This document shows positions 61,456-64,000 of a DNA stretch of 64,000 bases, one piece after another. Where the stretch lies: the NCBI GenBank assembly GCA_900540175.1, contig UQFG01000003.1, positions 1 to 64,000 of the forward strand, in the 5' to 3' direction. The translations under genes were made by a program, and so were the position numbers. How positions within the stretch are numbered: position 1 is the stretch's first letter; every line of letters starts with the position of its first letter. Source of the DNA: an uncultured Mollicutes bacterium. GTDB lineage: Bacteria; Bacillota_I; Bacilli_A; Acholeplasmatales; Anaeroplasmataceae. A model generated the notes under the pieces. The model searched no databases and was not told the DNA's origin. It saw only the letters and a program-made list of their open reading frames with translations.

Positions 61456-63228
61456 ATGGCATTGGTAAATATAAAAATCGAGGGTTTTCCGTATTTGGTT
61501 GACGATTCGTTGACGGTTTTACAGGCCTGTCGCAAATGCGGGTATAATATCCCTTCGTTATGTTCGTTTAAAAACGGTAAATGCTCGGTAGCAAGTTGCC
61601 GGGTTTGTTTGGTGGCCGTCGAAGGTGTTCAGGAATTGGTGGCTTCTTGTGTTTATCCGGTTCATGACGGCATCAGCATTCGCATCAGCGATCCCGATGC
61701 GGTCATTGCCCGAAGAACAAGTGTCGAATTATTACTTTCCAACCACAACAGAAACTGTCAGGAATGTTACAAAAACGGCGATTGCGAATTGTTGGAAGTG
61801 GCCCATTTGGTTATGGCCAGACCGCATTTTTACGGCGGAAGTCAAACGCCTTCAACCTATGATAAAGTTGCTCCGTCGATCATCCGCGATACATCCAAAT
61901 GTATTTTGTGCGGCCGTTGTATCGAGGCATGTAAGGATGCGCAGGGAATCGGTATTTTAGGATTTGAGAAACGGGGATTCAATACGTTTGTTGCTCCGTC
62001 GGGCAACCGTTCGTTTGCCGACTCTCCTTGTTTGCAGTGTGGACAGTGCATCAATGTTTGTCCGACAAGTGCTTTAATGGAGCATAGTCAAATCGATATT
62101 TTAGACGAAATGATCAAACAGAAGAAAAAGATTATCGTTCAAGTTGCCCCGGCGGTAAGAGCGGCGATCGGGGAAGAATTCGGTATGAAAATCGGAACGT
62201 CTTGTACCGGTAAAATGGTTGCCGCTTTGCATCGTCTTGGCTTTTACAGAGTATTTGATACCAATTTCGGTGCGGATTTGACGATTATGGAAGAGGCACA
62301 CGAATTGTTGGAACGCCTGACGAAAAAAGAAGGACCGCTGCCGATGATTACATCTTGTTCACCGGGTTGGGTCAACTATTGTGAGTATTATTATCCGGAA
62401 TTGATTCCGCATCTTTCCACATCCAAATCCCCCCATGAAATGTTGGGAGCGATTATCAAATCGTACTATGCGGAAAAGAATCACTTAGATCCAAGTGAGT
62501 TGTTTGTCGTTTCCATTATGCCTTGTACAGCTAAAAAATATGAGGCCAGTCGTAAAGAATTGCAAAACAATGGGTATCCGAATGTCGATATTTCCATTAC
62601 GACACGGGAATTGGCTCGTTTGATTCGCAGAAGCGGGATCGATTGGAACAAATTACCCGATGAAGAGTTCGATCATGATTTGATCGGAGATTATACCGGA
62701 GCCGGTGTGATTTTCGGTGTTACAGGCGGCGTTATGGAAGCGGCGATCCGGACAGCTTATCATACGCTTACCAACGAAGAAATGGAGCCGATCGTTTTGT
62801 CGCCTTGTCGTGGGTTAGACGGTGTAAAAGAAGCGACGATCAAAATCAACGGCACGACACTCAACATTGCCATGGCTTCCGGTATGCGTCATGCCAAGGT
62901 ATTGTTGGATCAGATCAAAAACGGGACTTCTCCTTACGACTTCATTGAGATTATGGGGTGCCCCGGCGGTTGCATCAACGGCGGTGGCCAACCGTTTGTA
63001 AAACCGGTCTTTTTGCCGAACGAAGAAGATGAAATTTTGGATACTTACATTCAAAAGCGGGCTGCCGTTCTTTATAAAGAGGATGAAAAAAGACCGCTTC
63101 GTCGTTCGCATTTGAATCCGGATATTCAAAAACTGTATCGAGATTATCTAAATCATCCGCTTTCGGAAAAAGCAGAAGAATTATTGCATACTTCTTATAA
63201 TTTGCATCGGGAAAAATATCCCGATTAA
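61456..63228 (+). CDS. hydA: [FeFe] hydrogenase catalytic subunit
   Basis: The 590-residue protein has an N-terminal [2Fe-2S] domain (CSFKNGKCSVASCRVC), a His-Cys3 cluster (HNRNCQECYKNGDCEL), two [4Fe-4S] clusters (CILCGRCIEACKD, CLQCGQCINVCPTSAL) and the three H-cluster motifs TSCSPGW, MPCTAKK and MGCPGGCINGGGQP. It reduces protons to H2. The maturases HydE, F and G are not in the window. Confidence 0.96.
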   Translation: MALVNIKIEGFPYLVDDSLTVLQACRKCGYNIPSLCSFKNGKCSVASCRVCLVAVEGVQELVASCVYPVHDGISIRISDPDAVIARRTSVELLLSNHNRNCQECYKNGDCELLEVAHLVMARPHFYGGSQTPSTYDKVAPSIIRDTSKCILCGRCIEACKDAQGIGILGFEKRGFNTFVAPSGNRSFADSPCLQCGQCINVCPTSALMEHSQIDILDEMIKQKKKIIVQVAPAVRAAIGEEFGMKIGTSCTGKMVAALHRLGFYRVFDTNFGADLTIMEEAHELLERLTKKEGPLPMITSCSPGWVNYCEYYYPELIPHLSTSKSPHEMLGAIIKSYYAEKNHLDPSELFVVSIMPCTAKKYEASRKELQNNGYPNVDISITTRELARLIRRSGIDWNKLPDEEFDHDLIGDYTGAGVIFGVTGGVMEAAIRTAYHTLTNEEMEPIVLSPCRGLDGVKEATIKINGTTLNIAMASGMRHAKVLLDQIKNGTSPYDFIEIMGCPGGCINGGGQPFVKPVFLPNEEDEILDTYIQKRAAVLYKEDEKRPLRRSHLNPDIQKLYRDYLNHPLSEKAEELLHTSYNLHREKYPD

Positions 63229-63231
63229 AAA

Positions 63232-63269
63232 GAAGAATCCTCTTTGTTTTCAAAAGAGGGTTCTTTTTT
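63232..63269 (+). terminator. Terminator of the hydrogenase operon
   Basis: AAGAATCCTCTTT/AAAGAGGGTTCTT stem with T-run. TATAAT for the next gene lies at 63292-63297. Confidence 0.82.
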
Positions 63270-63325
63270 GTCTTTTTTTTCATTTTCGTAGTATAATAAG
63301 AAAAGAGAAAACGGAGGAAGATGGT

Positions 63326-64000
63326 ATGATGCTGAAGAAGATGGTTTTAGAAGCCCTGAAAATCATAGTATTGATTGTTTTTGTTTCGCTGATTATCTCT
63401 TTTTATCAGTGGCTGGCGCATCAGATCGTTTCTTTTAGTGACTGGTTGATTGCAAGCAATTGGTTGCTTACAGGAGCCATTGCCCTTTTGTTTTGTACGT
63501 GTTTGATTTATTTAAACCGTAAGGTTCCGGGGTATTCGGGAAGTGGTATTCCGCAAGTGGAAGCTTACCATGCCGGGTGGTATTCGTTTAATCCGTTTTG
63601 GATGATGGGATTGGTTTTTATCAATTCGTTGATGTCTTTTTTTTCCGGGTTTTTACTTGGCGGAGAAGGACCGTCCGTTACGATTGCCTCTTCCATGGCC
63701 CTTTCGGTCAATCGTTTGTTTCATAAAGAAGACAAAGAACTGGTTGCCTGCTGCGGCAGCGCCGGCTTTGCCTGTGCTTTTTTATCTCCGCTTGCCGGTT
63801 TGTTTCATTTATTGGAAGAAAATCGGTCTGTTTTAAAGTTGTCGTTGTTGCTGAAAGGAGTGCTAATCATCGTAGTTTCTTCCTTTTTGGCCCAATGGAT
63901 TTATCCGCATCGCTTGTTGCCCATCACGTTTGATACGTTGTTTCCCTATGATCTTTTTTATGTTTTTTTATTGGTTGTTTTGGTCGGTGTCACAGTTGGA
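63326..64000 (+). CDS. ClC-family chloride channel/antiporter (3' end outside window)
   Basis: ATG 63326 after GGAGGAAG opens a frame with no stop before the window ends (225 codons). The protein has membrane helices from residue 12 and the ClC selectivity motifs GSGIPQVEAY and GGEGPSVTI, with GSAGFACAFLSPLAG further on. The GxEGP glutamate is the gate of ClC proteins. It would move Cl-, or F- if it belongs to the fluoride subclass; the GSGIP form favours chloride. Confidence 0.92.
   Translation, partial: MMLKKMVLEALKIIVLIVFVSLIISFYQWLAHQIVSFSDWLIASNWLLTGAIALLFCTCLIYLNRKVPGYSGSGIPQVEAYHAGWYSFNPFWMMGLVFINSLMSFFSGFLLGGEGPSVTIASSMALSVNRLFHKEDKELVACCGSAGFACAFLSPLAGLFHLLEENRSVLKLSLLLKGVLIIVVSSFLAQWIYPHRLLPITFDTLFPYDLFYVFLLVVLVGVTVG

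Overview
This window is chromosomal DNA from a low-GC, fermentative member of the Bacillota. Genes use ATG/GTG/TTG starts and consensus sigma-A promoters. TGA serves as a normal stop and tryptophan is TGG, so this is not the mycoplasma code. Gene order (rlmB-sigH-like-rpmG-secE-nusG; ricT-trmN6-rsmI; ecfA1-ecfA2-ecfT-truA; tmk-holB) follows the Bacilli backbone. FeoAB, flavodiiron protein and [FeFe]-hydrogenase genes suggest an anaerobe. The lineage may lie near the Erysipelotrichia or Mollicutes side of the Bacilli; that placement is inference.

Positions 1-3900 form an accessory island. It holds small or broken genes on the plus strand. On the minus strand it holds at least nine short transcription units, each with its own -35/-10 promoter and most with a clear hairpin/U-run terminator. 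Four copies of RNA family A show a conserved fold with covarying stems, two copies form family B, and three are single RNAs (C1-C3). Family B lies antisense to the 3' side, and family A to the 5' side, of small hydrophobic or basic ORFs. This resembles an expanded antisense-RNA or type I toxin-antitoxin array and is the strongest candidate for something undescribed. A Cro/C1-type regulator sits at its right edge.

Positions 3.9-7.6 kb carry a MarR-controlled operon: an Fpg-like glycosylase lacking the N-terminal proline, a radical SAM protein, a DUF1848 protein and a nitroreductase. At 8-10 kb a cation/proton antiporter follows a terminator/antiterminator leader that looks like a riboswitch, with a convergent LysR gene. 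At 10.4-13.9 kb a secreted protein of unknown type is linked to a MacB/FtsX-like ABC system.

From 14 to 31 kb come housekeeping genes: ECF transporter module, truA, a Wzz-like protein, tmk, holB, ricT, trmN6, rsmI, flavodiiron protein, prs, pth, phosphoesterases, PTS Enzyme I-like protein, an AbrB/SpoVT-like regulator and a ZIP transporter. At 32-35 kb is a feoA-feoA-feoB cluster behind paired palindromes. At 35-37.3 kb are an LRAT-like protein, a ROK glucokinase and a transposase-derived protein. At 37.5-41.7 kb are an Lrp regulator and a heterodimeric ABC exporter, followed by mfd, a PdaA-like deacetylase, rlmB, a sigma-H-like factor, rpmG, secE and nusG.

Between nusG and rpoB the expected rplKAJL block is missing. 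A polysaccharide polymerase-like gene and minus-strand pyrR and yebC lie there instead. rpoB and rpoC are intact. The window ends with a three-gene [FeFe] hydrogenase (HydC-HydB-HydA type) that has a likely CcpA site, and the 5' part of a ClC channel gene.
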